A stretch of DNA of 64,000 bases from Saxidomus purpurata (Eukaryota; Mollusca; Bivalvia; Venerida; Veneridae): contig JAFMSR010000019.1 of NCBI GenBank assembly GCA_022818135.1, forward strand, positions 36,270,375 to 36,334,374, given 5' to 3'. How positions within the stretch are numbered: the first letter of the stretch is position 1; each line of letters opens with the position of its first letter. Below the pieces are notes generated by a model, which was given only the letters and a program-made list of their open reading frames with translations, was not told the origin of the DNA and made no database searches. Positions 35,201 through 44,399 of the stretch are shown one piece after another. The translations under genes were made by a program, and so were the position numbers.

Positions 35201-38200
35201 CCCCCCCCCTTTTTTCGAATGCATGAATTAGGTGCCATGCTGAAAGTAAGTGGGTGGGGTAATTAAATTTTAACATTTTGCATTTCGACAAATATTTGTT
35301 CCGAATTAATGTTTTTGTGATTTTCACAATACCCTTATTTTCAACAATCATGTAATAAAAAATGTTTTATTTTACCTAATTGAATTAACACGAGAAAATG
35401 ATGGTTAACTATGACTTGATAATGATTTTTATATTCCCAAATATGGTGACATAGTTTGTTTAAGCCTAGTGCAAAAAAAAGCCTGGATAGGTACCTTTTT
35501 AAGGTTTTATTTTGATGGTGATATGTTCCCCTTGATGTATGTTGAAAATTGATGAACTCTAAACACAATGTAGCAGACATCCTTTGAGAGAAAATGGTGT
35601 TTTAAAAGTGCTCAGGATAAAGCTGAAATTTTAAATTTTCTTAATTTTTTACTTATGACCCAGACACTAGTTTACCAGATTTAGGACCTAGCCCATTTTA
35701 TAGTATGACAGAAATGTCACAGAAGATGGCGTCAAATTTTGTTTTTAACTTTAAAACGCAAAATGCAGAAGGACCAGATCAAATTTAACCAAGACTCTTG
35801 AAAGAATGTGCAATTTTCACAATTTTGTTAAATACATTTTAAATCTTTCGTTTTATGCCTTCAGGCTGATCTAAAGACAATGTAACATCCATGTTCTAGT
35901 AGTTACAGACCAGTCTCATTAACGTGTATCACAAGTAAACTTTTAGAAAATATTGTTGTTAGTTACACAAGATCATTTAGATAAATTTAGTATCCTGGTG
36001 GACAATCAGCATTGTTTTCGAACCCGGTGGTCTTGCGAAACCCAACGTGGGTTTTATTCATGACTTAGCTAAGTCAATACAGCGAAGCCAAATGGGTGTT
36101 GCTATCATGGATTTCAGTTAAGGTTTCGATGTAGTTCACCATAACAGAATTTTACTAAAACTAGCCCCTTATGGCATCATGGGCTCTACACATTCCTGGA
36201 ATAAACCTTTCTTAAACAAAATAACTCAGAGAGTAGTTGTATATGGTGCAATATCCAGTATAGCTCCTCATATATCAAGTGTTCCTCAAGGTTCAGTTTT
36301 AAGACGACTTCTATTTCTGCTATTTATAAATGATTAACCTTCTTCAGTTACAATAAATGTTCGCCTTTAGCAGATGATTGTGTGATTTACAGAGCATCAG
36401 ATGAAGATTCAAACCAGCTGCAAAAGTACCTAGGCAATTAATCATTGTGGGAGCAGATTATGAAGGATATCTTTTAAAACAAACAAATGCTATATTATGC
36501 ATCTAACTAGGTCAAGAAAACCATTGAATACTTTGCCCAATCAGCCTCTATCTGTTCTTAGCCAGGCAACATAGCTTGGTGTGGAAGTATCATCTAATTT
36601 ATCTTGGTCTCCACGTGTAAACAAACTTTTTAGTAAAGCTAGTCAGAGCTTAGGCTTCTTAATAACGAAATATCCAGTCATCAAAATGTTCAACAAAGAC
36701 TGCTGCTTATAACACCATTGTTAGACCTACTCTAGAGTACTGTTCTAGTGTATGGGATCCTTATCATCAAAATAACATAGATACATTAGGGAACATTCAA
36801 AGGCAGGCTGCAAGATGTGTTACACATACATATGACCCGTGCACAATGATACATATTCTAAATGAATTGAATATGGTTTCGTTGCAAACTAGAAAACAAT
36901 ATAGTAGGCTAACGATATTTCATAAAATGGTTTATAATCATGTTGGCGCTGATCCTAAACTCTATCTCACACCTTACAATAGACAGTCACGTCATAACCA
37001 GCATATGTCATTCCAGATGCCATCCACTTCAGTGGAATATTACAATTATTCTTTTTCACTCGGACCGTTGTGCAATGTAATGCATCACCATCTTATGTAG
37101 TCAGTGTTGAACCAATCTCCGGATTTGGGTCAGCACTGGCTGCATTGACGTACAAACCATAAATGAACAAAGTGTTTTCATTCTGTTTTTAACCTAACTA
37201 ATATCTTTCTTTCTGCACAACATATTATATATGTACGTATCTACAGGCAAGGGATTTTAAGATGTCAGGTTATTTTCCGTACAAACTGTCAGGCGGTACT
37301 GAGTAGCTCGGAGACAGTTTATTCTCTTTTACCCCCCCCCCCCCCTCACAAACACCCAAAACGTATGTACATAATGTTTCAGTGCTATAATATATAATTA
37401 TAGCAATATCCGCCTGTTATTTAATTGTTTACAGTTTACGTTCGTGTACTAATAACCTAGACTTGTCTGTTTAATTGCTCAGTCCTTAAGGGCACGCAAG
37501 TATAGAGAAAGTAAAACTCATTATAATTCATTCTTGATCGCTTTTCCTTTATTTTTGTAAATAGTTTTATGACGGACATTCAACAATTTAAATTCATACA
37601 TAATATTACTATTTTAAGTATGAACATGGTCATTAAAACGATACACGAAACGGTGGTTTGGCATGAAAACAATCATAAGGCCCGTTAAAATATATTTATG
37701 TATTATAAATAATGGATGACATTATTAAAATAAAACGATACTATGCATATTTGTCTTTTGCATAATTGGTTTTTGATTTGCTACTCCCAATATTCATAGC
37801 TGAAAACTCTGGTGACACAAAGTGTTATTTATATATATATATATATTTATTTGGCATCGATTTGCAATCGGCAAAAACAAGCAGTTGACAGTTTCTCAAA
37901 ACTTGTGAAATGGAAACGTTAATGTTCATAGATTAAAGTCTTTGATATTAAAACTTGCTAAAAGCACCAGTGAAAACACCATTATAATGCATTTTTCGTA
38001 AACAATATCTTCACATGAAGCTTTCTAAAAGAAGAGTAGCGTGCATCAAAGCTAGTAAGAATGAATATTTATAAATTTTCAGCGTATAATTTAATAACTT
38101 AAATACATGTACATACAACGTATAAACCAAAACATATGTACTAATCCAGATCTACTTTTAATCTTATTCCGTGTTGTTTATCGAGTTTTTGTTTCAAGTC

Positions 38201-41200
38201 ATATTTGGCACGATGTTGTCAGCAGTACTTTAAACAAAGTACTCTTAGACGCTATATCCATGGCAATGTGGCATCAAGCAGCACTGTATGAGATGAATGA
38301 CAACCGGATCGTAATTCAAATATCCCAACTTTCTGCCTAGGTCAAAAACTAAATGAAAGTCTACTGAATTACCACTCGACTGCATGTCGTCTATCGCCTA
38401 AAGAAATTCAAAGCAAATTCAACGTCCAGATTAAGTGACAACAGCAAAATAAATCTCACCTTTAAATGAATCTGACAATAACCAAGGTCGCACATTACCG
38501 GCACGCGACTCCAGAAGCCGTCACTCATCCATCTCAAAACTACCGTCGTTGTCCTGTCTTATAGAGATAACATCCTTGAAGTTCCTTACAGCTGGTCATT
38601 GAAAACAAACACATACATCCTTTTTAGGGCCACAGTCACCACAATCAGTTCAGGTCATGTCATCTACAAAGCAAGAAACATCATTTCCGACGTTGCTCAT
38701 TTCCTTCCCGCGACGTGAACGCTGCGGTGGCCTAGGGAAGTGTATGTCGGTAACGAATGTTGCTATTTTAAATAGTAGATTGGCTTGCCATTGTCTAACC
38801 CATCAATCACTGATTATCATTCTGATCAGCTGTTAAATGGCATTCATCCACTGTACCCAGCGCGATACATCAATGGTGCAGATAACCAGATAAAGCAAGT
38901 CAAGTTAAAAGCAGTACCTGCCTTTAGACCGGGGAAAAACTGAACTTCGTTCTCTTATATTTGACGATCTTCACTTAGTATGTATTATTATGTAAGTGAC
39001 AATTAGTATCTAATATAGGTTAGTGTTTAGCAAGCACACAGCATACAAACATTTACAAGATATGATAAAATGTATATAACACGGTAATTTAGGACAGTAA
39101 GGCGCTAGTAATACCGCACTATTAGCCGCACAAAACAAAGCTTATTAGAGACGAAATAGTTTAGCAAAGATATAATTATCATATAGTTTTAACTAAACAG
39201 TGCGTTTAGGTTACACTGATTTGTTTTGCTAAATGAAATCAGTGAAAATTGAAATGTGTATATTTTAGAAACCCACGATGTTATATATAAACCGGATTTT
39301 TCAAATAAAAATTTAAAAATAGCAATACCTGTGTTCAGATAAAAATCCACTAAATTGCTTGCCTTATATTGGTACACGTATCAGTTCACAAAGTAAACGA
39401 TGCAACTATCAAACTACATGAAATATGATGAAAATAAATGGACAGAAGAACTCGCCCTATGGTAGCTAGTTCATACAAACGAATATCCATGAGCGTCTTT
39501 CGTCCAGAAAAGCGTACAATTTCAGTGTAGTTATGAAAGTGTTATGTTATTAAACATAATGAATTTTTAAATCTGAACAATTAAATAAATAACATGAAAC
39601 AATCTTCACGTGTGCTAAATGGAAACGATTGAATTATTTGTATCAATACTGCGGGATGATTCAACGCTGAGCGGACTCACCAACTGTGATTCAAAGTTAT
39701 ATTACAATTAAACATACGAGCCAACATAAAAGAACAGAAGTGTTTCAGTATTTGCAAAATATAAAAACAGTTACAAAATGCATGATAACCTGTATAGCCT
39801 GAAGAAATAGTGAATTGATGAATAACATTGCTCTCGAAAATGGCGAACTGCAAAATTGCAAATGCAATGCCACTTGTATAGAAGGAAGTTGTTAGCTTAG
39901 ACTACTGTTGGTCAAATGTTTTTTTATTGATAAAGGTGTTATTTATCTTTGACCACTATATACTTTATAAGTTAAAGACGCAGTGGATAAATATTGGATG
40001 TTACATGCATGTTGTACCACAGAAAAGTGATCTTGATTTTTCTCTACGGCCAGTAATAAAAAAGTTACAGTAAAATCTATTTATAGGAACAAAAGGAATT
40101 AATTCTAAAAAGGGTATCTGATGGTGTTGAACATTTGTGCCAAGTTACATCAAAATCCCTTTATGCTTGAATTTGACCTTTAACCTCTAAGTGTGACCTT
40201 GACCTTAGACATAGGGACCTGGTTCTTGCGCATGACACTCTATCTCATGATGGTGAACATTTGTACCAAGTAACATCAAAATCCCTCCATGCATGAAGAA
40301 GATATCCTCCGGACAAAATCATTCTTAAATTGACCTTTAACCTCTAAGTGTGACATTGACCTTTGACCTAGGGACCTGTTTCTTGTGCATGACACTCTGT
40401 CTCATAATGGTGAACATTTGTGCCAAGTTTTTTAAGAATTCCTTGATCCATGGATAGGTTATAGCCCGGACAAACTAAACTCGGACGCACGCACACATGG
40501 ACGCACACGCGCGCACACACGCACGGACGCACACAAGCACATACACTGAACCGCCATTTGGACACATATCGAGCTTTAGGAAGCGGCTCGACAAAAATCG
40601 ATTAATTTCAAAACTGAATAAAGACCACCCTACGACGACAGTAATGTTTTCAGATGCCATTTGTAGCGTTATGAATTTACACGCACTAGGATATTAATAA
40701 TGTTTATCTAAAAAATGAAAGCCTTCGTGGACAAGTGGTCAAAGTCTCTGATGTGAAATCACTTAACCTCTTATTGATTAAAGGTCATGGGTTTGAGCCC
40801 TGTATTCGATCCTGTATCTTCATGTTAGACAGCTGGCATATTGTTATCGAGGCACTAACACTAGGAACGATGGTTAGATAAATTGTACTATTGTAATATT
40901 AAAGGCACAAAGACAGTCCAGCTGTTGAAATACCAAACATCTGGCAAACTGGTTTTGTTTTAATGTAAAGGGTTTAACTTTATCAAACAAAAATCAGGAA
41001 CAAAGCAAATATTTAGGGTTTTGATTTTAAATTAATCATCAATGTTTACAAAAGAGGGTGAGTTGTAGGTGTATTTAAAAGTACTCGTTATGCACATTCC
41101 CATTTCTTTTTCGTGAACGAAGACATTTCTCTTCGTATTAGATAGTTAGCGACGTCAGTTTTCTTCAAAAGTGGTGTAGTATTTTTGTAGTTAAAGGCAA

Positions 41201-42483
41201 TAGCAATATCCAGATAACTTAGGCATTGACTTTTCTCTATCATAATATTTTTACTTCAATTCAAAATAATTGGGTTGTACTTTGCTACAACGTGTAGTTC
41301 TGTTCTTGTGATAAAGTAATTTTTAGTTTAGGTTCTACATTCGAATAACACTTCAAAGCAAAAAAAGAAAAAAATCCATCCCCAAAGGTATATAATACCC
41401 GAAGACTCCGCCTTGACAGTTATTTTACACGTTTTGCTAGCCACTTCTACCTGCTTTGACGCAGTAGAAATAAAGGTAATGACATATAGCCGGTACCCAA
41501 AAACACCTATCGTAATGTGCACTTTTTGTATAATGATTAAAAGCAAAATAACTCAATTATATTCATTGCAACAATTCATAGTGACAAATAACATCAAAGG
41601 TTTGAACTAATTATTCCTGCAAATTATTATTGAATTCTAGCCAATGATACTTGAACATACTGCAGACAAACATCTATATGTATACTAAATGCTTAATAAT
41701 TCAGAGTATAATAGCTTAAAATATCAGGTTGTAATATACAAACATACGTTGAATTATGCTTTGTAATAATCACTCAACTTTGTTTGGTACATGGGAGAAC
41801 ATTGTTTAAAATGTTATAAAGTCCCATCATATATTACATTTTAGCATAATCGGGACACAGATCTCTTTACACACTGTATGCCTGAAAAACATATATTAAT
41901 ATATCTTAATGAAAATGAATCAAGGCGTACTCAATAGCATGCACACAATACAAGCCACTAAGTTTATTAATAATAATTCCAATTAATTAAACTTCATTGC
42001 GTGTTTACTGATAAAAAGATTTGAAATGCATCTCTCCGTATTGAAAACCTTATATTGCAATACAACATATACACATATTTCTTCTTACTTTATATAATAT
42101 ATATTACTTTATATAATATGTCAATTATTGAGTTAAAACGTGCAAAGTGTGGCCAGATCAATGCATTTTTCATAAACTCAAAAACACATGTTTTCTTTAT
42201 TTCAGGTATTCCTGCTTTCATTATTTTGACAAAGGTCGATAGGATTTGTGAGACTTTGAGGAATGACCACCGCAAAATATTTACATGCGTACATGTAAGA
42301 GATGTCGTAGCTGATACAAGCGAGCGTTTTGGTTTGCCTATAGGATACATCTTTCCTGTGATAAACTACTCTGAACAGGTTACAAACTACGGTGAAGATG
42401 CAATCGATATAGTAGCATTGTTGACATTAAAATCCGTGTTGCAATCTGTTTCTGACTGTTTGGAAGGAACTGAATTGGCATAA
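20192..42483 (+). CDS. IFI44/IFI44L-like GTPase (5 visible exons, 5' end missing)
   Basis: Spliced gene on the plus strand: exons 20192-20235, 20599-20787, 22067-22210, 31995-32184 and 42206-42483, all with AG/GT borders and compatible phases (0, 0, 0, 1). The product, about 281 residues plus a missing N-terminus, follows the plan of interferon-induced protein 44 family GTPases. It has the P-loop LLLAGPISAGKSS (G1), KYRLCDTMGI (DxxG, G3), DIVSVIRGHIASGYKF (the IFI44 signature after G3), FIILTKVDR (TKxD, G4) and the C-terminal INYSEQ..DAIDIVALLTLK block. All nucleotide-binding motifs are intact, so GTP binding is likely. In vertebrates these are interferon-responsive cytosolic proteins; bivalves carry expanded sets thought to act in immunity. 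An upstream exon coding the region before WRKAHP is required because exon 1 here starts in phase 2; I do not see it. Introns reach about 9.8 and 10.0 kb and are full of repeats. Confidence 0.85.
20599..20787 (+). CDS. IFI44-like exon b, P-loop
   Basis: Acceptor ATTTTCAG, donor AAG|GTACAT. FKNALMNEIDKIPTFRSVTP, then LLLAGPISAGKSSLVNTF with the Walker A GPISAGKS, then VQKALVGTDERSLTFK, the switch I side. Exactly 63 codons. Confidence 0.85.
21303..21986 (-). repeat. Dispersed element copy, inverted partner of 42889-43553
   Basis: Reverse complement of the block at 42889-43553 over its whole length: shared phrases include CGAGTGCATTAATATGATTA, CTCGGAAAAGAAGGCGGAGT and GGGGAGTGAATTCCAACAGC. Flanked on its left by a second shared block (about 21230-21300, ACGCAGGCAC..AATTTCGATAAAGC) that is in the same orientation in both places. 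Lies in the intron between exons b and c. Confidence 0.75.
22067..22210 (+). CDS. IFI44-like exon c, DxxG motif
   Basis: Acceptor ATGTTCAG, donor AAG|GTAACA. KYRLCDTMGI carries G3; GLTATDIVSVIRGHIASGYK is the family signature. Exactly 48 codons, phase 0 at both ends. Confidence 0.85.
22477..22726. repeat. Short TIR-bearing repeat, about 250 bp
   Basis: TATCCCCCGCCAAA at the left and TTTGGCCGGGGATA at the right pair as inverted ends (13 of 14). The inside has ACAGACAGACGGACGG, the tail typical of clam dispersed repeats. In the intron after exon c. Confidence 0.55.
23640..23923 (+). CDS. Unassigned small single-membrane-segment ORF
   Basis: ATG at 23640 gives 94 residues; an earlier in-frame ATG at 23604 is possible, and the open frame upstream has no further strong start. 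Residues 5-20 (IEAFVCIVLTILCIRV) form one hydrophobic segment followed by KKIKYG, then a soluble part with RQCHHCHTY (Cys and His cluster) and a C-terminus SFAPGTYVFEK. AATAAA lies within ten bases of the stop. I recognise no family. It lies inside the 9.8-kb intron of the IFI44-like gene on the same strand, so it could be a chance frame, a nested gene or an alternative terminal exon. Confidence 0.3.
24156..24501 (+). repeat. Dispersed repeat, copy A of inverted pair
   Basis: Begins TTAAGGTAGTATGCGACCTT; the reverse complement of the same sequence is at 27391-27757. Both keep an open frame with CDLCxTSDVKKRVFSDCYE and CTHCD, but the similarity also covers parts that are not open, so a non-coding repeat is the simpler reading. 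Confidence 0.7.
24735..25260 (-). repeat. Dispersed bivalve repeat ending GGCCCTCTTGT
   Basis: Three diverged units with CTGAAACCACAAGGC, AAGATTGTTCAAATxATGA and CAAAATTGACCC. The right end CCATCTTGGCCCTCTTGT is the reverse of the ACAAGAGGGCCAT left end at 1781. Confidence 0.6.
25261..27390. other. AT-rich intronic stretch, no feature recognised
   Basis: Between the two inverted repeat copies. Short frames (25799-26020, 26374-26583, 26852-27103) look random. No tandem repeat called. Confidence 0.4.
27391..27757 (-). repeat. Dispersed repeat, copy B of inverted pair
   Basis: Reverse-orientation partner of 24156-24501, separated by 2.9 kb. It includes a GTTTAGCGGCGCG stretch next to CAGTATTAAACG that is diverged between copies. 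Confidence 0.7.
27760..30600. other. Intronic stretch, no gene recognised
   Basis: AT-rich, with a single X-box half site (TTCATGGCAAC at 29794-29804) and one partial palindrome (GTTACTATGGCAAA, 30165-30178) as outliers of the denser cluster just downstream. Confidence 0.4.
30638..31662. promoter_or_regulatory. Cluster of RFX X-box-like palindromes
   Basis: Six sites in 1,025 bp resemble GTTRCCATGGYAAC: GGTTGATATGGCAAC (30638), GTTGCCATGACAAC (30827), GTTACCATGGAAAC (31186), GTTACCATAGCAAC (31355), GTCACCATGGCAAC (31497) and TTTGCTATGGCAAC (31649). The ones at 31355 and 31497 fit the X-box consensus GTNRCC-N0-3-RGYAAC fully. RFX factors bind this motif. Flanking sequences differ, so this is not a plain tandem repeat. 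An enhancer role for the host gene, whose exon starts at 31995, is inference. Confidence 0.4.
31995..32184 (+). CDS. IFI44-like exon d
   Basis: Acceptor TTTTGCAG, donor G|GTAGGA. FDETKDIQPADYKYVSKPSE, then ISHCLVVVLSAEDVQLYPSD (the strand before G4 in this fold), ending VMNAIRTSRNEG. Phase 0 start, phase 1 end. Lies about 330 bp downstream of the X-box-like cluster. Confidence 0.82.
32200..33300. other. Intronic stretch after exon d
   Basis: No recognised gene or repeat; the frame at 32557-32754 has no family resemblance. Confidence 0.35.
33350..33589 (-). other. Unassigned exon-like open frame, antisense in intron
   Basis: An open block of about 80 codons with protein-like composition: YPPLHFDWMLRCEDLMENEH, STDLWLGRNRLQEFAFGTSH, SLMVSLWCENVTLEKIQHYI. 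It has no ATG at its left border and follows a TAA by a few codons; GAG|GTTTGT after PIDPIDE could be a weak donor. This suggests an isolated exon, possibly a relic captured by a mobile element. I do not recognise the family. Confidence 0.35.
33600..35690. other. Intronic stretch without recognised feature
   Basis: AT-rich, with short homopolymers only (C run at 35200). No coding block found. Confidence 0.4.
35695..37110 (+). pseudogene. Second CR1-like LINE relic, RT to C-terminus
   Basis: Heavily mutated but ordered RT landmarks on the plus strand: EGPDQI..PRLLKEC (35766), SSYRPVSLTCITSKLLEN (35900), QHCFRTRWSCETQ (36008), a damaged DFS..GFDVVH block (36110), LLFLLFINDLP-like (36308), LADDCVIYRASDE (36367, with the catalytic ADD), LLDL..STVLVYG, then an 84-codon open C-terminal end (36846-37100) with LQTRKQYSRLTIFHKMVYNH. 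Stops and frameshifts occur throughout. It is older than the copy at 13-17 kb. In the 10-kb intron of the IFI44-like gene, same orientation. Confidence 0.8.
37270..38100. other. Intronic stretch, C run and AT-rich DNA
   Basis: A C homopolymer near 37331-37346 and a short TA repeat near 37831-37845. Nothing else recognised. Confidence 0.4.
38107..38950 (+). pseudogene. Possible degraded coding relic with NGIHP motif
   Basis: An open block at 38107-38340 is followed by several frames that look like decayed coding sequence. At about 38813-38940 one frame reads DYHSDQLLNGIHPLYPARYI; GIHP with a preceding aspartate resembles the last block of SGNH/GDSL-type esterases, which occur in some CR1 ORFs. 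Weak; could be chance. Confidence 0.22.
38960..40050. other. Intronic stretch, no recognised feature
   Basis: AT-rich; frames are short and unrelated to known families. Confidence 0.4.
40100..40555 (+). repeat. Dispersed repeat with GTGACCTTGACC units
   Basis: Three diverged units share GTGAACATTTGTxCCAAGT, CCTCTAAGTGTGACxTTGACC and CATGACACTCTxTCTCAT; equivalent points at 40131, 40257 and 40414. The tail is rich in GGACGCACGCACAC. Resembles the element at 5411-5948 in style. Confidence 0.6.
40721..40900 (+). repeat. tRNA-derived SINE, second family
   Basis: A box TGGACAAGTGG at 40728-40738 and B box GGTTTGAGCCC at 40790-40800, about 52 bp apart. The body (CTAACACTAGGAACGATGGT) is unlike the SINE at 10391. 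Intron of the IFI44-like gene. Confidence 0.65.
42206..42483 (+). CDS. IFI44-like last exon, G4 motif and C-terminus
   Basis: Acceptor TTTATTTCAG. GIPAFIILTKVDRICETLRN with G4 TKVD, then RFGLPIGYIFPVINYSEQ, DAIDIVALLTLKSVLQSVSD and the stop TAA at 42481-42483. A repeat element begins 15 bases after the stop, so the 3' UTR is partly repeat-derived and I see no nearby AATAAA. Confidence 0.88.
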
Positions 42484-42888
42484 ACAGAAACTTTTTATTA
42501 CCCCCACCATAGGCGGAGGGATATTGTGTTTGCTCTGTTCGTCTGTCCGACCGTCCGTCCATCCAGAGTCATAAGTCAATGAATGTAATTTCATAAGACT
42601 TTTCATTAGTATACAATTGCATACTGCCGCACAAATAACTTTCGTCAAGATTGGAGTTGTACCTCCGAAATTATTGCTCCTTAATAATTACTTTCTTCTA
42701 CATTCAATATAAAATCATTAAACTCTACTTTTCTGAAACCGGTTATCGAAATGAAATTGCAATTGGCTCAAGTAATTTAAAGATCAATCTTTCCAATATT
42801 TCCCCCTGCACTTCCTTATTGTTTTAGAAATGAGGCCCTTTAAGGGAGTGTAGCGCTTTTCTTAAATGCTCTATGTACAATTCTAATA

Positions 42889-43553
42889 TGCCTATGGTAT
42901 ATTATTATAGTCAATTCGAGTGCATTAATATGATTAAAGCACTCGGAAAAGAAGGCGGAGTTTCGGACAAGGAAGTAGCTCCTTCCGACTTTTCTAATTT
43001 ACTTCCGCGCAGAAAATAAAATATAGAAATAGAAAAAAATATCTGTATAAATACATCATTCACATGAAATAGTTGTGTTTAAGAACCTAAATATTATTTT
43101 TGATTGCGTCAAGTAAGCCTTAGAATACCTTCACCTTGTTTTTCTTTAAAAAGGCCAAGAAAATTCAGGATTAACGTGATACAATGTTTTGATTCCGGGA
43201 GTCAAAACAATGAGTGAAAACGTTAAAGTCATCACACTGATGTCATTACTCCACGTTAAAACAGTGTACAGTTGAGATTAACGGTTCGCTTTTAAATCGA
43301 TTGTCTACTTTGTTAGGTACTGAATCTGACGTCTTCTGCATAATGTTACAGTCGGGTATTTTTTATACTTTATGAATTAGATAATTAAACTTAAATAAGT
43401 TTGTATAATATAGTTATGTATGATATATGGACTGGTTGTCCGAATAGGGGAGTGAATTCCAACAGCCACTATTTATACTATTTTACATATCACCGCCGAA
43501 CTGAAAAACGGTGCGTAGTAGTTACGATAGTTTTCATAAATTCGGCTTATAAG
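42889..43553 (+). repeat. Dispersed element copy, inverted partner of 21303-21986
   Basis: Plus-orientation copy of the same element; see that entry for shared phrases. Continues into the hairpin at 43561-43610. Confidence 0.75.
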
Positions 43554-43560
43554 GTAACGT

Positions 43561-43609
43561 GCCTGCGTAATAATTCACTCGGGCTTCGCCCTCGTGAATT
43601 ATTACGCAG
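43561..43609. repeat. Perfect-arm hairpin CCTGCGTAATAATTCAC
   Basis: Two 17-bp arms, CCTGCGTAATAATTCAC and GTGAATTATTACGCAGG, are exact reverse complements around a loop TCGGGCTTCGCCCTC, itself able to pair GGGC with GCCC. The equivalent place near 21215-21250 has a decayed version. Confidence 0.8.
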
Positions 43610-44327
43610 GCACATCACCTCCGGGGAATGCTACAATTTCGATAAAGCGATCCAAGCCATAGATTATTTCTTAAACGAAGACATTTTTGTTGCCATAAAA
43701 GAATAGTAGGTTTGATTTAACTTAACACAACTCAGTTCTGTATCACTGTAAGAGGCAGAAAAAAGAACAATCCCTCAGAGATGAGGTCCAAATGATTTGG
43801 TGAAGATTTGAAAATGTTTCTGATTTCTGAAAATGTTGTTTGACACAAATAATCAACTTTGTATTCTCTACCAACAGAAAATGTAAAAACTGGATTTTTG
43901 CACAAATGAGGCCCTCAAGGGGATGTAGTTATTTTCTTACATAATTATTCTTAGAAATTTAAGAATTCTTGTTGTCTGATTTAATTTTACTTACAACAAT
44001 TAAGTTCTCTATGACTGTAACTTGAAAAAAAGTATCACCTCTGAGATGTTGCCCCATTGGGATGGTGCAGTTTTAAAAATACTTCTTTTTTTTGGAAGCA
44101 GTTTGACCAATACACTGTTTAGCTGTAGTTTTTCAGCTCTTTGCTTCATTTAGGCGGGGGTATAATATCACTGAATTTGCTTGTTGTCACATTCCTTCGG
44201 ACTGCAAAATAACTGACTTATTCATCAATCATTAATCATCAACCTAAAAAGCTTGCTATATTGTATATACTTTCAGATTCACTATCATCTCTGGTCTCAA
44301 TGAAATAAAAAAAACAGTAATTCTTGA

Positions 44328-44360
44328 CAAGCTCTTTCAAATACTATTTGAAAGACCTTG
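44328..44360. repeat. Near-palindrome of the 14505-element terminus
   Basis: CAAGCTCTTTCAAATA joined to CTATTTGAAAGACCTTG. The right arm read in reverse is CAAGGTCTTTCAAATAGTAT, identical over 20 bp to the end of the TIR transposon at 14505. An outer 9-bp inverted repeat CTCTGGTCT / AGACCAGAG surrounds it. Confidence 0.7.
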
Positions 44361-44399
44361 TTCTAGACCAGAGTTATTGAAAACATTGTTATTATTCAT

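Larger units (their letters stand above)
42498..44168. repeat. Dispersed repeat with ACCCCC/GGGGGT ends, split by insertion
   Basis: ATTACCCCCACC with a GGCGGAGGGATAT stretch at the left, and GGCGGGGGTATAAT at the right. Internal units AAATGAGGCCCTTTAAGGG (about 42829) and AAATGAGGCCCTCAAGGGG (about 43905) flank the block 42889-43690, which looks inserted. Immediately follows the stop codon of the IFI44-like gene. Confidence 0.45.

Noticed and set aside
40368..40697. Cys/Val/Arg-rich and His/Thr-rich frames
   Set aside because: Come from the ACGCACGCACAC tail of a dispersed repeat.
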